Below are positions 50,467-59,492 of a stretch of DNA of 64,000 bases, piece by piece. Position 1 is the first letter of the stretch. The number at the start of each line of letters is the position of its first letter. The translations under genes and the position numbers were made by a program. The stretch is from an uncultured Bradyrhizobium sp. (lineage in GTDB: Bacteria > Pseudomonadota > Alphaproteobacteria > Rhizobiales > Xanthobacteraceae). The notes beneath the pieces are model-generated. The model ran no database searches. It was not told the DNA's origin and was given only the letters and a program-made list of their open reading frames with translations. The DNA lies in contig NZ_CAKZJO010000080.1 in assembly GCF_936943645.1 (NCBI RefSeq), positions 1 to 64,000 of the forward strand, written 5' to 3'.

Positions 50467-51552
50467 GTGCTGAGCACGACCGACGATCTTCGCATCCGTG
50501 AACTGAAAGAACTGAGCACCCCGGAAGAGGTGATGCGGGAGGTCCCGCGCACGCTCACCGCCACGCGCGTTGTGATGGCCGCACGCAACGCCATCCATGC
50601 CATCCTGAGCAACCAGGACGACCGTCTTCTGGTCGTCGTCGGGCCCTGCTCGGTGCACGACCCCAAGGCCGCGATCGACTATGCCGAGCGCCTCGCACGC
50701 TTGCGCGAGGATCTCGCCGACCAGCTCGAGATCGTGATGCGGGTCTATTTCGAAAAGCCGCGCACCACGGTGGGCTGGAAGGGCCTGATCAACGATCCCG
50801 GCCTCGACGGCAGCTTCGACATCAACAAGGGTCTGCGGCTGGCGCGTAACGTGCTGTCGGCGGTGAACAATCTCGGCCTGCCCGCCGGCACCGAGTTCCT
50901 GGACATGACGACCCCGCAATACATCGCCGACCTCGTGTCCTGGGCCGCGATCGGCGCGCGCACGACCGAAAGCCAGATCCATCGCGAGCTGGCCTCCGGC
51001 CTGTCGTGCCCGGTCGGCTTCAAGAACGGCACCGACGGCAATGTGCGGATCGCCGCGGACGCGGTGAAGTCGGCCTCGCACCCGCATCACTTCATGGCCG
51101 TGACGAAACTCGGCCGCTCGGCGATCGCCTCGACCGCCGGCAACGAGGACTGCCACATCATCCTGCGCGGCGGAGCTAAGCCGAACTACGACGCGGCAAG
51201 CGTCGCGGCCGCCTGCAACGAGCTGGCCAAGTCCGGCGTCGCGCCGCTGGTGATGGTCGATGCGAGCCACGCCAATTCGAGCAAGAAGCCGGAGAACCAG
51301 CCGCTGGTCATGGCCGACATCGCCGGCCAGATCTCCGGCGGCGAGAACCGCATCATGGGCGTGATGATCGAGAGCAATCTCGTCGCCGGCCGCCAGGACG
51401 TCGTCCCGGGCAAGCCGCTCACCTACGGCCAGAGCATCACCGACGGCTGCATCGACTGGGCGAGCACGGCGACCGTGCTGGAGCAGCTCGCCGACGCCGT
51501 CGAGGTCCGCCGCAACACGCGGCGCGCGGGTCTGCACGAGCGGTCCGCTTAA
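50467..51552 (+). CDS. aroG: 3-deoxy-7-phosphoheptulonate (DAHP) synthase, class I
   Basis: 361 residues, GTG start preceded by AGGAG at 50456-50460; an earlier in-frame TTG lies in the terminator tail and is not used. First enzyme of the shikimate pathway, joining phosphoenolpyruvate and erythrose 4-phosphate. Class I AroFGH signatures: VVGPCSVHDPKAAIDYA, YFEKPRTTVGWKGLINDP, SGLSCPVGFKNGTDG, and VMVDASHANSSKKPENQ. Allosteric class (Phe/Tyr/Trp) cannot be read with certainty. Expression is probably attenuated by aromatic amino acid supply through the leader at 50301. Confidence 0.95.
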   Translation: MLSTTDDLRIRELKELSTPEEVMREVPRTLTATRVVMAARNAIHAILSNQDDRLLVVVGPCSVHDPKAAIDYAERLARLREDLADQLEIVMRVYFEKPRTTVGWKGLINDPGLDGSFDINKGLRLARNVLSAVNNLGLPAGTEFLDMTTPQYIADLVSWAAIGARTTESQIHRELASGLSCPVGFKNGTDGNVRIAADAVKSASHPHHFMAVTKLGRSAIASTAGNEDCHIILRGGAKPNYDAASVAAACNELAKSGVAPLVMVDASHANSSKKPENQPLVMADIAGQISGGENRIMGVMIESNLVAGRQDVVPGKPLTYGQSITDGCIDWASTATVLEQLADAVEVRRNTRRAGLHERSA

Positions 51553-51608
51553 GGGTGAGCAAATGCGGGCGGGGCGAGTCGTGGCGCCCTGCCCGTAATC
51601 GTCATGGT

Positions 51609-51860
51609 TCAGCAGCCGCGGCAGATGCTCTTGATCTTCTTGTCGAGCGCCTGGTTTTCCTTGCTGAGCGGATCGTTCGGATCGGTAATATTCTTCTCGC
51701 TCGGCACGTCCGAGACGCGCGGCTGGCGATGGCCCACGGGCGCCTGCGGTACGGATCCGGAGCTCGCGCCGGTCGACGTCGATCCCTTGGCGCCGGTCTG
51801 CGCGATCGCCGTGCCGCCGAGCAAGATCACGAGCGATGCTGCCAGCATGATCTTCTTCAT
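51609..51860 (-). CDS. exported small protein with C-terminal CRGC
   Basis: 83 residues starting MKKIMLAASLVILLGGTAIAQ (signal peptide), with GGAGG upstream. The mature part is Ser/Gly/Pro-rich, contains SEKNITDPNDPLSKENQALD and ends KSICRGC. Unknown function; similar architecture to other small MKKI-type exported proteins in this window. Confidence 0.7.
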   Translation of the reverse strand: MKKIMLAASLVILLGGTAIAQTGAKGSTSTGASSGSVPQAPVGHRQPRVSDVPSEKNITDPNDPLSKENQALDKKIKSICRGC

Positions 51861-51898
51861 GTCCGATCCTCCATTCTCAAACCGGCGCTTCTCACCGC

Positions 51899-52993
51899 TC
51901 ATGTCCCAGGCGGATAGAGATGAACGTCGCCGCAATAGTCGACGATACGATAGCTCGTTTTCGGGTCCGCTTCACGTGCATCGGCTGCGGTATTTTGCTC
52001 CGCCGAGACATAGCTCGGCCCCACCGGCGACTTGCCGGCGCCGCCGGGAATATCGATGACATAGTCCGGCTGACACAGCCCTGACACCCGCCCGCGCAAC
52101 TGCCGCATCAACTCCTGCCCCTCCGCCAGCGTCGTCCGCAGATGCGCGGTACCCGGCGCGAGATCGCCGTGATGCAGATAATAGGGCTTGATGCGGCATT
52201 CGACGAAAGCTCGCATCAAATCCGACAGCGCGGCGATGTTGTCATTGACGCCGCGCAACAGCACGGACTGGCTCACCAGCGGAATGCCGGCATCGACGAG
52301 TCGCGCGCAGGCGGCGCGCGCCGGCCCGGTCAGTTCGCGCGCATGGTTGGCATGCACGGCGACCCAGGTGGTGGCGCCCTCGACCTTGAGGGCTGCGACC
52401 ATCTCGTCGCTGATCCGCGCGGGATCGGCCACTGGCACGCGGGTGTGAAGGCGAATGATCTTGACGTGATCGATGGAAGCGAGCTCGGCCATGATCTCGC
52501 CCATCCGCCGCGGCGACAGCATCAACGGATCACCGCCGGTCAGGATCACCTCCCAGATCTCGCGATGCGACCGGATGTAATCGATCGCCGCACGATAGGC
52601 GTCCTCCGACAGCGCGTTCTCCTTGCCCGGCCCCACCATCTCGCGGCGGAAGCAGAAGCGGCAATAGACCGCGCAGACGTGAACGAGCTTGAACAAGACG
52701 CGATCGGGATAGCGGTGGACGATGCCGGATACGGGCGAGTGCGGGTGATCGCCGATTGGATCGGCGTTCTCGCCCGGCTGCATCTCCAGCTCCGCGCCAG
52801 TCGGAACGAACTGCCGGGCGATGGGATCGTCCGGATCGGACGGATCGATCAGTTCGACCAGCGTCGGCGTGATGGCCACCGCATAGCGCGCGGCGACGCG
52901 TTCGAGCGCGGGCAGCGCAGCCGCCGGCGCCAGACCTTCGGCCACGAGCTCGGCCGGCTCGCGCAATGTCCGTGCAACACTGGTCTTCGTCAT
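51899..52993 (-). CDS. epmB: EF-P beta-lysylation protein EpmB (lysine 2,3-aminomutase family)
   Basis: 364-residue radical SAM enzyme. The [4Fe-4S] motif is C107-AVY-C111-RF-C114; VILTGGDPLML and the C-terminal PLP-lysine loop IPGGAGKSPVGPSY follow. EpmB isomerises L-alpha-lysine to beta-lysine for attachment to elongation factor P. It overlaps the upstream epmA gene by 4 bases (ATGA) and both are divergent from efp, which supports EpmB over a catabolic KamA. Confidence 0.92.
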   Translation of the reverse strand: MTKTSVARTLREPAELVAEGLAPAAALPALERVAARYAVAITPTLVELIDPSDPDDPIARQFVPTGAELEMQPGENADPIGDHPHSPVSGIVHRYPDRVLFKLVHVCAVYCRFCFRREMVGPGKENALSEDAYRAAIDYIRSHREIWEVILTGGDPLMLSPRRMGEIMAELASIDHVKIIRLHTRVPVADPARISDEMVAALKVEGATTWVAVHANHARELTGPARAACARLVDAGIPLVSQSVLLRGVNDNIAALSDLMRAFVECRIKPYYLHHGDLAPGTAHLRTTLAEGQELMRQLRGRVSGLCQPDYVIDIPGGAGKSPVGPSYVSAEQNTAADAREADPKTSYRIVDYCGDVHLYPPGT

Positions 52994-54042
52994 TTCTCAC
53001 CTGCAGGCGGGGTCCACACCACCTGATCAATTCGCGCTGCGCCGCTCGCCAGCATCACCAGCCGGTCGAAGCCGAGCGCGACGCCGCTCGCCTCCGGCAT
53101 GGCGGCCACAGCGGCCAGAAAGTCCTCGTCGAGCGGATAGGCTTCGCCGTAGCGGCGCTGCTTCTCCGTCATCGATTCCGTGAAGCGTTTTCGCTGCTCC
53201 TCGGCATCGGTCAGTTCCCCAAAGCCGTTGGCAAGCTCAACGCCGCACGCATAGACCTCGAAGCGCTCGGCAACCCTCGTATCACCGATCTTGACCCGTG
53301 CCAGCGCCGCCTCTGGAGATGGGTATTCGAACAGGATGGTCAAACGCCCCTGCCCCAGCTGCGGCTCGACATGCTCGACCAGGATCTTGCTGAAGATGTC
53401 CGACCAGGTGTCATCCTCGGCGACACGGACCTTGCCGCCAGCGGCCTCGGCAAGCGCGGCACGATTACCCTCGCTGCCTGAGATTGTCGACAGCAGGTCG
53501 ATGCCGGCGAACCGTTCGAAGGCGCCCGCGACCGTCAGCAGCTCGGGCTCGGCGAAGGGATCGGCGGTCCGGCCGCGGAAGGAGAAGGTCCCGATGCCGG
53601 TCGCCTGCGCCGCACGGGCGATGACCACCACGGTGTCGGCCATGATGGCGTCATAAGGCGCGCCGGCCCGGTACCATTCAAGCATGGTGAATTCGGGCAG
53701 ATGCAGGTCGCCGCGCTCGCGGTCACGGAACACCCGGGCGAGCTCGAAAATGCGCGTTTCCCCCGCCGCCATCAGCTTCTTGCAGGCAAATTCCGGCGAG
53801 GTCCGCAAATAGCGGCTGATGCGGCTGCCGTCCGGCCGCATCAGCTCGGTCCGGGGGGCGTGCAGATGGGTTTCATTGCCCGGGGAGACCTGCAGGACGG
53901 AGGTTTCGACCTCAACGAAGCCCTGCTCGGCGAAAAAGCCCCGTATTGCTCCGGTAATGGCCCCCCGCGCCCTCAGGAAAGGCCGCCGGTCGAGGTGCCG
54001 GTCGGGCGACCAGAACGGTGAGATGGGCTTGTCCCCAGCCAT
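52990..54042 (-). CDS. epmA: EF-P lysine aminoacyl-transferase EpmA (PoxA/GenX)
   Basis: 350 residues starting MAGDKPISPFWSPDRHLDRR; the much longer upstream frame runs through efp antisense and is discarded. A class II lysyl-tRNA-synthetase-like catalytic domain without an anticodon-binding domain: FVEVETSVLQVSPGNETHL (motif 1), FELARVFRDRERGDLHLPEF (motif 2) and ASGVALGFDRLVML (motif 3). It activates beta-lysine as adenylate and attaches it to EF-P. Confidence 0.95.
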   Translation of the reverse strand: MAGDKPISPFWSPDRHLDRRPFLRARGAITGAIRGFFAEQGFVEVETSVLQVSPGNETHLHAPRTELMRPDGSRISRYLRTSPEFACKKLMAAGETRIFELARVFRDRERGDLHLPEFTMLEWYRAGAPYDAIMADTVVVIARAAQATGIGTFSFRGRTADPFAEPELLTVAGAFERFAGIDLLSTISGSEGNRAALAEAAGGKVRVAEDDTWSDIFSKILVEHVEPQLGQGRLTILFEYPSPEAALARVKIGDTRVAERFEVYACGVELANGFGELTDAEEQRKRFTESMTEKQRRYGEAYPLDEDFLAAVAAMPEASGVALGFDRLVMLASGAARIDQVVWTPPAGEK

Positions 54043-54204
54043 TAACCCGCACCCCCGCAGCTCAGCAAAATGCTGGCATCCAACGGCAAAATCAGTATGT
54101 TGCGGCCCGAAACGGGCGCCGAGGTCCGATTTGAGGCCCCAAGTCCCCCATCGATTTGACCACGTCCTGGCCGGTGCCGGGCCAAGCAAGCAGGAAATAT
54201 AGCT

Positions 54205-54771
54205 TTGAGAGTCATCGCCAGTTCTATTCGCAAGGGCAACGTGATCGAGCAAGACGGCAAGCTCTATGTCGTCGTCAGCGCCGAGAACATCCATCCCGGC
54301 AAGGGCACCCCGGTCAGTCAGATCGAAATGCGCCGAATCTCGGACGGGGTAAAGATCTCCGAACGCTACAAGACCACCGACCAGGTCGAAAAGGCCACGA
54401 TCGAAGAGCGCAACTACACCTTCCTGTATGAAGATGGCGACGGCTTCCACTTCATGAACCCGGAGACCTATGACCAGGTCCAGGTTTCCAAGGACGTGGT
54501 CGGCGACGCCGCCGCCTATCTTCAGCCGGAGATGATCGTCAAGCTGTCGGTCCACGACGTCAACGTGGTCTCGCTCGCGCTGCCCCAGCGCGTGACGCTG
54601 GAAGTGGTCGAGACCGAGCCGGTGACCAAGGGCCAGACCGCCTCCTCCTCCTACAAGCCCGCGGTGCTCTCCAACGGCATCCGCACCGCCGTGCCGCCGC
54701 ACATCTCGGTCGGCACCCGCATCGTGGTGATGACCGAAGACGGCTCCTACTCCGAGCGCGCCAAGGACTGA
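54205..54771 (+). CDS. efp: elongation factor P
   Basis: 188 residues from a TTG start with AGGAAA upstream. KOW-like N-terminal domain followed by two OB domains. The modification loop is NIHPGKGTPVSQ with Lys33, the residue beta-lysylated by EpmA in enterobacteria (Lys34 there). EF-P relieves ribosome stalling at consecutive prolines. The modification genes epmA and epmB lie divergently 160 bases away, so the complete pathway except the hydroxylase EpmC is present. Confidence 0.97.
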   Translation: MRVIASSIRKGNVIEQDGKLYVVVSAENIHPGKGTPVSQIEMRRISDGVKISERYKTTDQVEKATIEERNYTFLYEDGDGFHFMNPETYDQVQVSKDVVGDAAAYLQPEMIVKLSVHDVNVVSLALPQRVTLEVVETEPVTKGQTASSSYKPAVLSNGIRTAVPPHISVGTRIVVMTEDGSYSERAKD

Positions 54772-54795
54772 CGGGGAACAGAGCGGCCGCAACAG

Positions 54796-56418
54796 GTGGC
54801 GCCGGGGGGCGAGACAGTGGTTGGGAAGGGTTTCCGCTTCGTCTCGCAAGTTCTGGCGTCGCTTTCGCTCCTCCTGACCTCTCCGCTCGCTGCGGATGAA
54901 TTCCGTAGTCCCTCGCTCACGGCCCTGCGCGTCGACTGGCGCGCAGCGCTCGACCAACTCCGCACCGAGATCGGCAGCCGCCCCCGGGTCGCGGAGGATT
55001 TCACCTTCGTCCCTCGCCGGTCGGTGCCGCGCTACGATCCGCGCGCGACGCCCGCGCTGGTGCAGCTCAACGCCGTCTCCTCGCGTTTCTTCACGGGCAT
55101 CACCCGCAGCTCGGTGCCGGTGCTGTTGCCGTTCGACGCCGCCGCCTACCTCGATACGCAGCGCAGCGGTGCGCCGGCGATGCTCGCGCTGTCGCGCTAC
55201 CAGGCGGATTTCAATCCCGTCGACATGTTCGATGCCGGCCCTGCCGGCTACAGCGCAACCTTCTCGTTCGAGCCCGGCGCCGGCGACGGCATGCCGGCCC
55301 GGGTGTTCGCAAGGCCGGTCGAAGTGCAGATCACGGGCTCTGCGCTCGTTTACGACGTCGCCGACCCCTCAGGCGGCAAGGGCGAGCAGGTCAAGCAGCT
55401 CGCGGCGCTCTATCCGGACCTGCGAAAGTTCATCCGCGAGGGCTATGTCCGCTACGCCTTCACGCGCTTTGGCGTTGCCTATGTGGTCTCGATCCAGTGC
55501 CTCGACAGCGTCGCCAAGCCGCGGCGGCTCGCCTGCAAGGAAGCCTATCCGGTTGCCGAGCGCTTCCTGAAGGCCCTCCGCGTCGCCGGCGGCCAGCGCA
55601 CGCGGCCATTGGCGGACATCGCCTCCAACATCCTCGATCGTCCGGCGGAGCGTTCAGCCGACTTCAGCTACCGGCCGAGCGGCGACATCATCCCGAACAC
55701 CGGCTACCGCAAGCAGGGCGGCCATCCCGACGTGATGGCCTACGCCCAGATCCGTTTTCCGCTCGAAAAGGCCCCGGCCTTCGTGCGCTCGCAATCCTAC
55801 GGCAAGCGCGACAAGAGCGAGGGTCCGACCGCCTATCCCTGGCGCGACAATTTCTGCGAGTCGCGCAGTTTCGAGGTCTGGCAATGTGGCGGAGGCTACG
55901 GCCATCAGGGCGAAGACATCCGCGCCGCGGACTGCCCGCCCCCCGGCGAAGGCCGCGAGCCCTGCGATCCCAAGCAGCGTGCCGTCGTCGCCGTGCGCGA
56001 CGCGATCGTGATCCGCGGCGCCAAGGACCAGGCCGCGACGCTTCACGTCAACAGCCGCACCGAGCACATCCGTTTTCGCTACATGCACATGAACCCGCAG
56101 GCGATGAACGCCGATGGCGTGCTCAACGGCCGCATCGTCACCGAAGGCGAGAAGATCGGCGTGATCTCCAACTATCTCGACCATCCCGCGGGAACGTCGA
56201 TGCATCTGCATTTCGACGTGCAGGTGTTCACCCGCGACGGCTGGATCTGGGTCAGCCCCTACGTGACCCTGGTCTCCGCCTATGAACGGCTGATCCGCGC
56301 CCGCGGCCGCGAGGTCGGCCCGGAGATCGCAGTCACGACCCAGCCGGTCGCCCATGCGCTGCCGGACGACGTCATCAAGCCGGACCTGCGCGAGGGGGCG
56401 AGCGGCGAGGAGAATTGA
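54796..56418 (+). CDS. M23 family metallopeptidase, periplasmic
   Basis: 540 residues, GTG start, signal peptide (FVSQVLASLSLLLTSPLAAD). A long N-terminal domain (residues about 35-350) is unassigned; the C-terminal M23/LytM-like peptidase has GYGHQGEDIRAADC (zinc His/Asp, HxxxD) and MHLHFDVQ (HxH). Such enzymes cut peptidoglycan crosslinks or interact with amidases. The Cys-containing ADCPPPGEG loop is unusual within the LytM fold. Confidence 0.85.
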   Translation: MAPGGETVVGKGFRFVSQVLASLSLLLTSPLAADEFRSPSLTALRVDWRAALDQLRTEIGSRPRVAEDFTFVPRRSVPRYDPRATPALVQLNAVSSRFFTGITRSSVPVLLPFDAAAYLDTQRSGAPAMLALSRYQADFNPVDMFDAGPAGYSATFSFEPGAGDGMPARVFARPVEVQITGSALVYDVADPSGGKGEQVKQLAALYPDLRKFIREGYVRYAFTRFGVAYVVSIQCLDSVAKPRRLACKEAYPVAERFLKALRVAGGQRTRPLADIASNILDRPAERSADFSYRPSGDIIPNTGYRKQGGHPDVMAYAQIRFPLEKAPAFVRSQSYGKRDKSEGPTAYPWRDNFCESRSFEVWQCGGGYGHQGEDIRAADCPPPGEGREPCDPKQRAVVAVRDAIVIRGAKDQAATLHVNSRTEHIRFRYMHMNPQAMNADGVLNGRIVTEGEKIGVISNYLDHPAGTSMHLHFDVQVFTRDGWIWVSPYVTLVSAYERLIRARGREVGPEIAVTTQPVAHALPDDVIKPDLREGASGEEN

Positions 56419-56501
56419 CCGCTTGCTCGCTCCACTGAAGAGCGGTGCAAGCGCGTGCAGTCGCGGACACCGCCAGCTCGAACGAAGAAGGGACCGGGTT
56501 G

Positions 56502-57488
56502 ATGAGTGTCGGACTGATCGGTCTCCTCGATGATATCGCGGCGATTGCAAAGGTGGCGGCAGCCTCGCTCGACGATGTCGCGGGCCAGGCTGCCAAGGCA
56601 GGCACAAAGGCCGCAGGCGTGGTCATCGACGACGCGGCCGTCACGCCGAACTACGTCATCGGTTTTGCCGCGAAACGCGAGCTACCCATCGTCGGCAAGA
56701 TTGCGGTCGGATCGCTCCGCAACAAATTGCTGATCCTGCTGCCGATTGCCCTGCTGCTCGGCTATTTCCTTCCCGCCGCGGTTACGCCGCTGCTGATGCT
56801 GGGCGGAGCCTTTCTCTGCTACGAGGGCGCCGAGAAGGTGCTCGAAGCCGTGATGCCACATCATGCGCACCCCCACGAAGCTCAGCTCCAACCGATTGCG
56901 GCGGATGCACGGTCGGTCGAGGACGAGAAGGTCGCGAGCGCCATCAAGACGGATTTCATCCTGTCGGCCGAGATCATGGCGATCACGCTCGCAGCGCTCC
57001 CGTCGGGCAGCATCTGGACGCAGGCGCTGGTGCTGGCCCTGGTCGGGTTCGGCATCACGGTCGGGGTCTACGGCGTGGTGGCCCTGATCGTGAAGGCGGA
57101 CGATGTCGGGCTGGCCCTTGCGCGCCATGACAGCGCCTCAGCCATTGGCGCCGCGATCCGCGCAACTGGACGCGCGCTCGTTCGCTGCATGCCCCCCTTC
57201 CTGACCGTGCTGAGCACCATCGGCACGGCCGCGATGATCTGGGTCGGCGGCGGCATCATCCTGCACGGCGTCGAAAAATACGGCCCGCCGGTGGTTGGCC
57301 GCATGGTCCACGCCACGACCGAGGCTGCGGCACACGCACTTCCCTCCATTGCTGGTATCGTCGAATGGTTGGTCGAGGCCGCCATCTCAGGCGTGTTCGG
57401 ACTGATCATCGGCGCACTTGCAATTCCGGCCGTCGAGTACGGTCTCGCGCCGGCCTGGAAACGGCTCAGGCGATCGCGTTCGGCCTGA
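56502..57488 (+). CDS. yedI: DUF808 family membrane protein (YedI)
   Basis: 328 residues starting MSVGLIGLLDDIAAIAKVAA, the family N-terminus, followed by AGVVIDDAAVTPNYVIGF, FLCYEGAEKVLEAV and several transmembrane helices with AEIMAITLA. DUF808/YedI is a conserved inner membrane protein of unknown function. Confidence 0.93.
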   Translation: MSVGLIGLLDDIAAIAKVAAASLDDVAGQAAKAGTKAAGVVIDDAAVTPNYVIGFAAKRELPIVGKIAVGSLRNKLLILLPIALLLGYFLPAAVTPLLMLGGAFLCYEGAEKVLEAVMPHHAHPHEAQLQPIAADARSVEDEKVASAIKTDFILSAEIMAITLAALPSGSIWTQALVLALVGFGITVGVYGVVALIVKADDVGLALARHDSASAIGAAIRATGRALVRCMPPFLTVLSTIGTAAMIWVGGGIILHGVEKYGPPVVGRMVHATTEAAAHALPSIAGIVEWLVEAAISGVFGLIIGALAIPAVEYGLAPAWKRLRRSRSA

Positions 57489-57530
57489 AACGAGCGAAGC
57501 CGACCGGCTTCGCTCCATCCGGACTATCGA

Positions 57531-58034
57531 TCATTCCAAAAGCGTCGTCAGCTGCGCGCCCTCGTCCGCAACGAACACTGCAATCAATTCCGCCGGCTCC
57601 GTCATGCTCGCATTCGCCGACACCAGATGCGTCGAGCCCGGTGGCTCGAAGAAGGATTGGCCGACGCCGAACGTCTCGACCGGGCCGCCGCCGAGCTGGG
57701 AGCGGATCTCGCCCTTGGTGATGGTGGCGGTAACGGATCCCGCATGACGGTGCGGGCGCGAGAATCCGCCCGGTCCGTAGAATACGCGAACGATCGTGAC
57801 GCGCTTGCCCGGAACGTTCGGCAAGGCGTAGGAGCCGATCGGCTCGACCTTGTCGAGAGGCGAGCTCTCCGCAGCCGTGGCACAGAGCGGGGCCAGCGCA
57901 CTCGACACCGTGTCCATGGTCACGGGCAGCGCCTTGCCGATCGCGAGCGCGCAGGCAAGGCCCGCAACAGCGGCCAATGCCATTGCGCGCGACGGCACCG
58001 GGCGTTGCGGATTGGCCAAGCTGATTGCTGTCAT
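57531..58034 (-). CDS. exported cupin domain protein
   Basis: 167 residues with an N-terminal hydrophobic signal/anchor (RAMALAAVAGLACALAIG) and a cupin barrel: VFYGPGGFSRPHRHAGSVTA (first metal motif, two His) and PGSTHLVSANAS (second His). Periplasmic metal-binding cupin. It lies 21 bases downstream of the AhpD-like gene and is probably co-transcribed with it. Confidence 0.88.
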   Translation of the reverse strand: MTAISLANPQRPVPSRAMALAAVAGLACALAIGKALPVTMDTVSSALAPLCATAAESSPLDKVEPIGSYALPNVPGKRVTIVRVFYGPGGFSRPHRHAGSVTATITKGEIRSQLGGGPVETFGVGQSFFEPPGSTHLVSANASMTEPAELIAVFVADEGAQLTTLLE

Positions 58035-58055
58035 GACAACCTCCCCTCGTGCTGA

Positions 58056-58535
58056 TCAGGATGCCGCGGCATTCGCGGCCACCGGCCGGGTCGCCGGCGT
58101 CCAGCGAAATGCGGCACCAAACCGGTTCCAGACGTTGATCGAGGCCACCGCCGAGGTCAGGTACGTCAGCTCGGTCTCGGAAAATTCGCGGGCAGCCTGC
58201 GCGTAGACCTCGTCACTGACGCCGTCGGGCAGGAAAGTGAGTGCCTCGGCCCAGGCCAGCGCGGCCCGCTCGCGCGGCGAAAAGATCGGCGCCTCGCGCC
58301 AGACCGCGACCAGATTGAGCTTGTCCACGGGCACGCCGATGCGTTCAGAGAGGAGAATGTGATGCTGCACGCAGAAGGCGCAGCCATTGATCTGCGAGGC
58401 GCGCAGCTTGACGAGCTCGAGCAACTGCTTGTCGAGGCCGGCCTTGGCCGCCAGCTGGCCCAGCGCCAGCACCACATCATACGCATCGGGCGCGATCCGC
58501 TTGAAATCCTCGTATTCGCTGCGGGCGTGTGACAT
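58056..58535 (-). CDS. AhpD-like carboxymuconolactone decarboxylase family protein
   Basis: 159 residues. The CxxC-x3-H redox motif is NGCAFCVQHH, within the helical AhpD fold (LVKLRASQINGC, AALAWAEALTFL). Proteins of this group are alkylhydroperoxidase-like antioxidant enzymes. First gene of a pair with the cupin, divergent from a MarR regulator whose operator region overlaps both starts. Confidence 0.92.
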   Translation of the reverse strand: MSHARSEYEDFKRIAPDAYDVVLALGQLAAKAGLDKQLLELVKLRASQINGCAFCVQHHILLSERIGVPVDKLNLVAVWREAPIFSPRERAALAWAEALTFLPDGVSDEVYAQAAREFSETELTYLTSAVASINVWNRFGAAFRWTPATRPVAANAAAS

Positions 58536-58554
58536 TGCCGTTCACCTCGTGTTA

Positions 58555-58591
58555 TTATAAGACTGCTTACATCTTATAAGAGCACTTACAT
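58555..58591. promoter_or_regulatory. candidate MarR operator between ahpD-like and marR genes
   Basis: Inverted repeat TTATAAGA (58555-58562) / TCTTATAA (58572-58579), and a direct repeat ATAAGACTGCTTACAT / ATAAGAGCACTTACAT (58557-58572, 58576-58591), the second copy running into the MarR start codon. Only 54 bases separate the two divergent starts, so a repressor here would control both. Confidence 0.55.
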
Positions 58592-59111
58592 GTTGCGCAA
58601 GTCGTCCGCCATCACGAGATCGAAATCCCCCGGCAAGACCGCCGGACCTGATGCCGTGCGCGTGCCCGCCCCGGGCGAAGGCAAGCGCGGCGAAGACGGC
58701 TATCTCGGTTATCTGCTGCGTCAGGCCCATGCCGCGGTTCGCCTGACGATGGAGCGAACGCTGGCGGATCTCGGCGTGACCTCGCCGCAATTTGCCGTGC
58801 TGACGATGCTGAATGCCTATCCGGGGCTATCGGGCGCCGACGTAGCCCGCCTCACCTTCCTCACCCCCCAGACGGTCGGCGTCATCATCCGCAATCTCGA
58901 ACGCGACGGCGCGATCGTGATGACCCCTCATCCCGTCCACGGCCGCATCCAGCAATGGACGCTGACCAAACGGGGGACGACGCTGCTGACAGCGTGCAGG
59001 GAACGCGTGATCGCGCTGGAAAAGCGGCTGGCCGGCGGCCTCGACGCCAAGGCCGAGGCCAGCATCCGCCGCTGGCTCGCCAGCGTCGCAACGGAGCTGC
59101 AGGAAGACTAG
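58590..59111 (+). CDS. MarR family transcriptional regulator
   Basis: 173 residues. A basic N-terminal extension of about 30 residues, then the MarR winged helix: LGYLLRQAHAAVRLTMER, QFAVLTMLNAYPGLSGADVA, LTFLTPQTVGVIIRNLERDG (recognition helix) and the wing IQQWTLTKRG. Likely a redox- or phenolic-responsive repressor of the divergent AhpD/cupin pair and of itself (inference from the operator repeats). Confidence 0.92.
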   Translation: MLRKSSAITRSKSPGKTAGPDAVRVPAPGEGKRGEDGYLGYLLRQAHAAVRLTMERTLADLGVTSPQFAVLTMLNAYPGLSGADVARLTFLTPQTVGVIIRNLERDGAIVMTPHPVHGRIQQWTLTKRGTTLLTACRERVIALEKRLAGGLDAKAEASIRRWLASVATELQED

Positions 59112-59179
59112 ACGTCGTTTGCGCATGATCTTTCCGGAAAGCCGCCTCGCACTTTTCCGGATCATGCTCCAGGCGAGGA

Positions 59180-59431
59180 TCAGTCGCCGCCCAGCACTTT
59201 CTTAACCTCGCCGTCCGGCCACGCCTCGCCCGCCGCGATCACCCGCACGCGGCTTTGGTCCGCACCATTCACCAGCACATGCGAACTCACCCGGTCGCCG
59301 CTTGGCTCGAGGTGCAAATCGGTCTCGGGCTTCCAGCTCAGCGTGGTCGCGAGATCGCCGGGAAAGATCTGCCATTGCGATCCGTCATCGAGCTCGACAA
59401 CGTGGCTTTCCGCATGCGCACGTATCTTCAT
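59180..59431 (-). CDS. conserved hypothetical protein, 83 aa
   Basis: MKIRAHAESHVVELDDGSQW, followed by IFPGDLATTLSWKPETDLHL and VSSHVLVNGADQSRVRVIAA; a compact beta-strand-rich protein without signal. Standalone gene; function unknown. Confidence 0.75.
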   Translation of the reverse strand: MKIRAHAESHVVELDDGSQWQIFPGDLATTLSWKPETDLHLEPSGDRVSSHVLVNGADQSRVRVIAAGEAWPDGEVKKVLGGD

Positions 59432-59460
59432 TCCACCCCGAATTCTCGCTCAAGAGAAAC

Positions 59461-59484
59461 GGCCCCGGCGCTGCCGCCGGGGCC
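59461..59484 (-). terminator. rho-independent terminator
   Basis: Perfect 10-bp stem GGCCCCGGCG/CGCCGGGGCC with CTGC loop. On the minus strand it follows the stop of the 84-aa exported protein gene by 8 bases and has GTTTCTCTTG after it. Confidence 0.75.
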
Positions 59485-59492
59485 TTGCTGCG

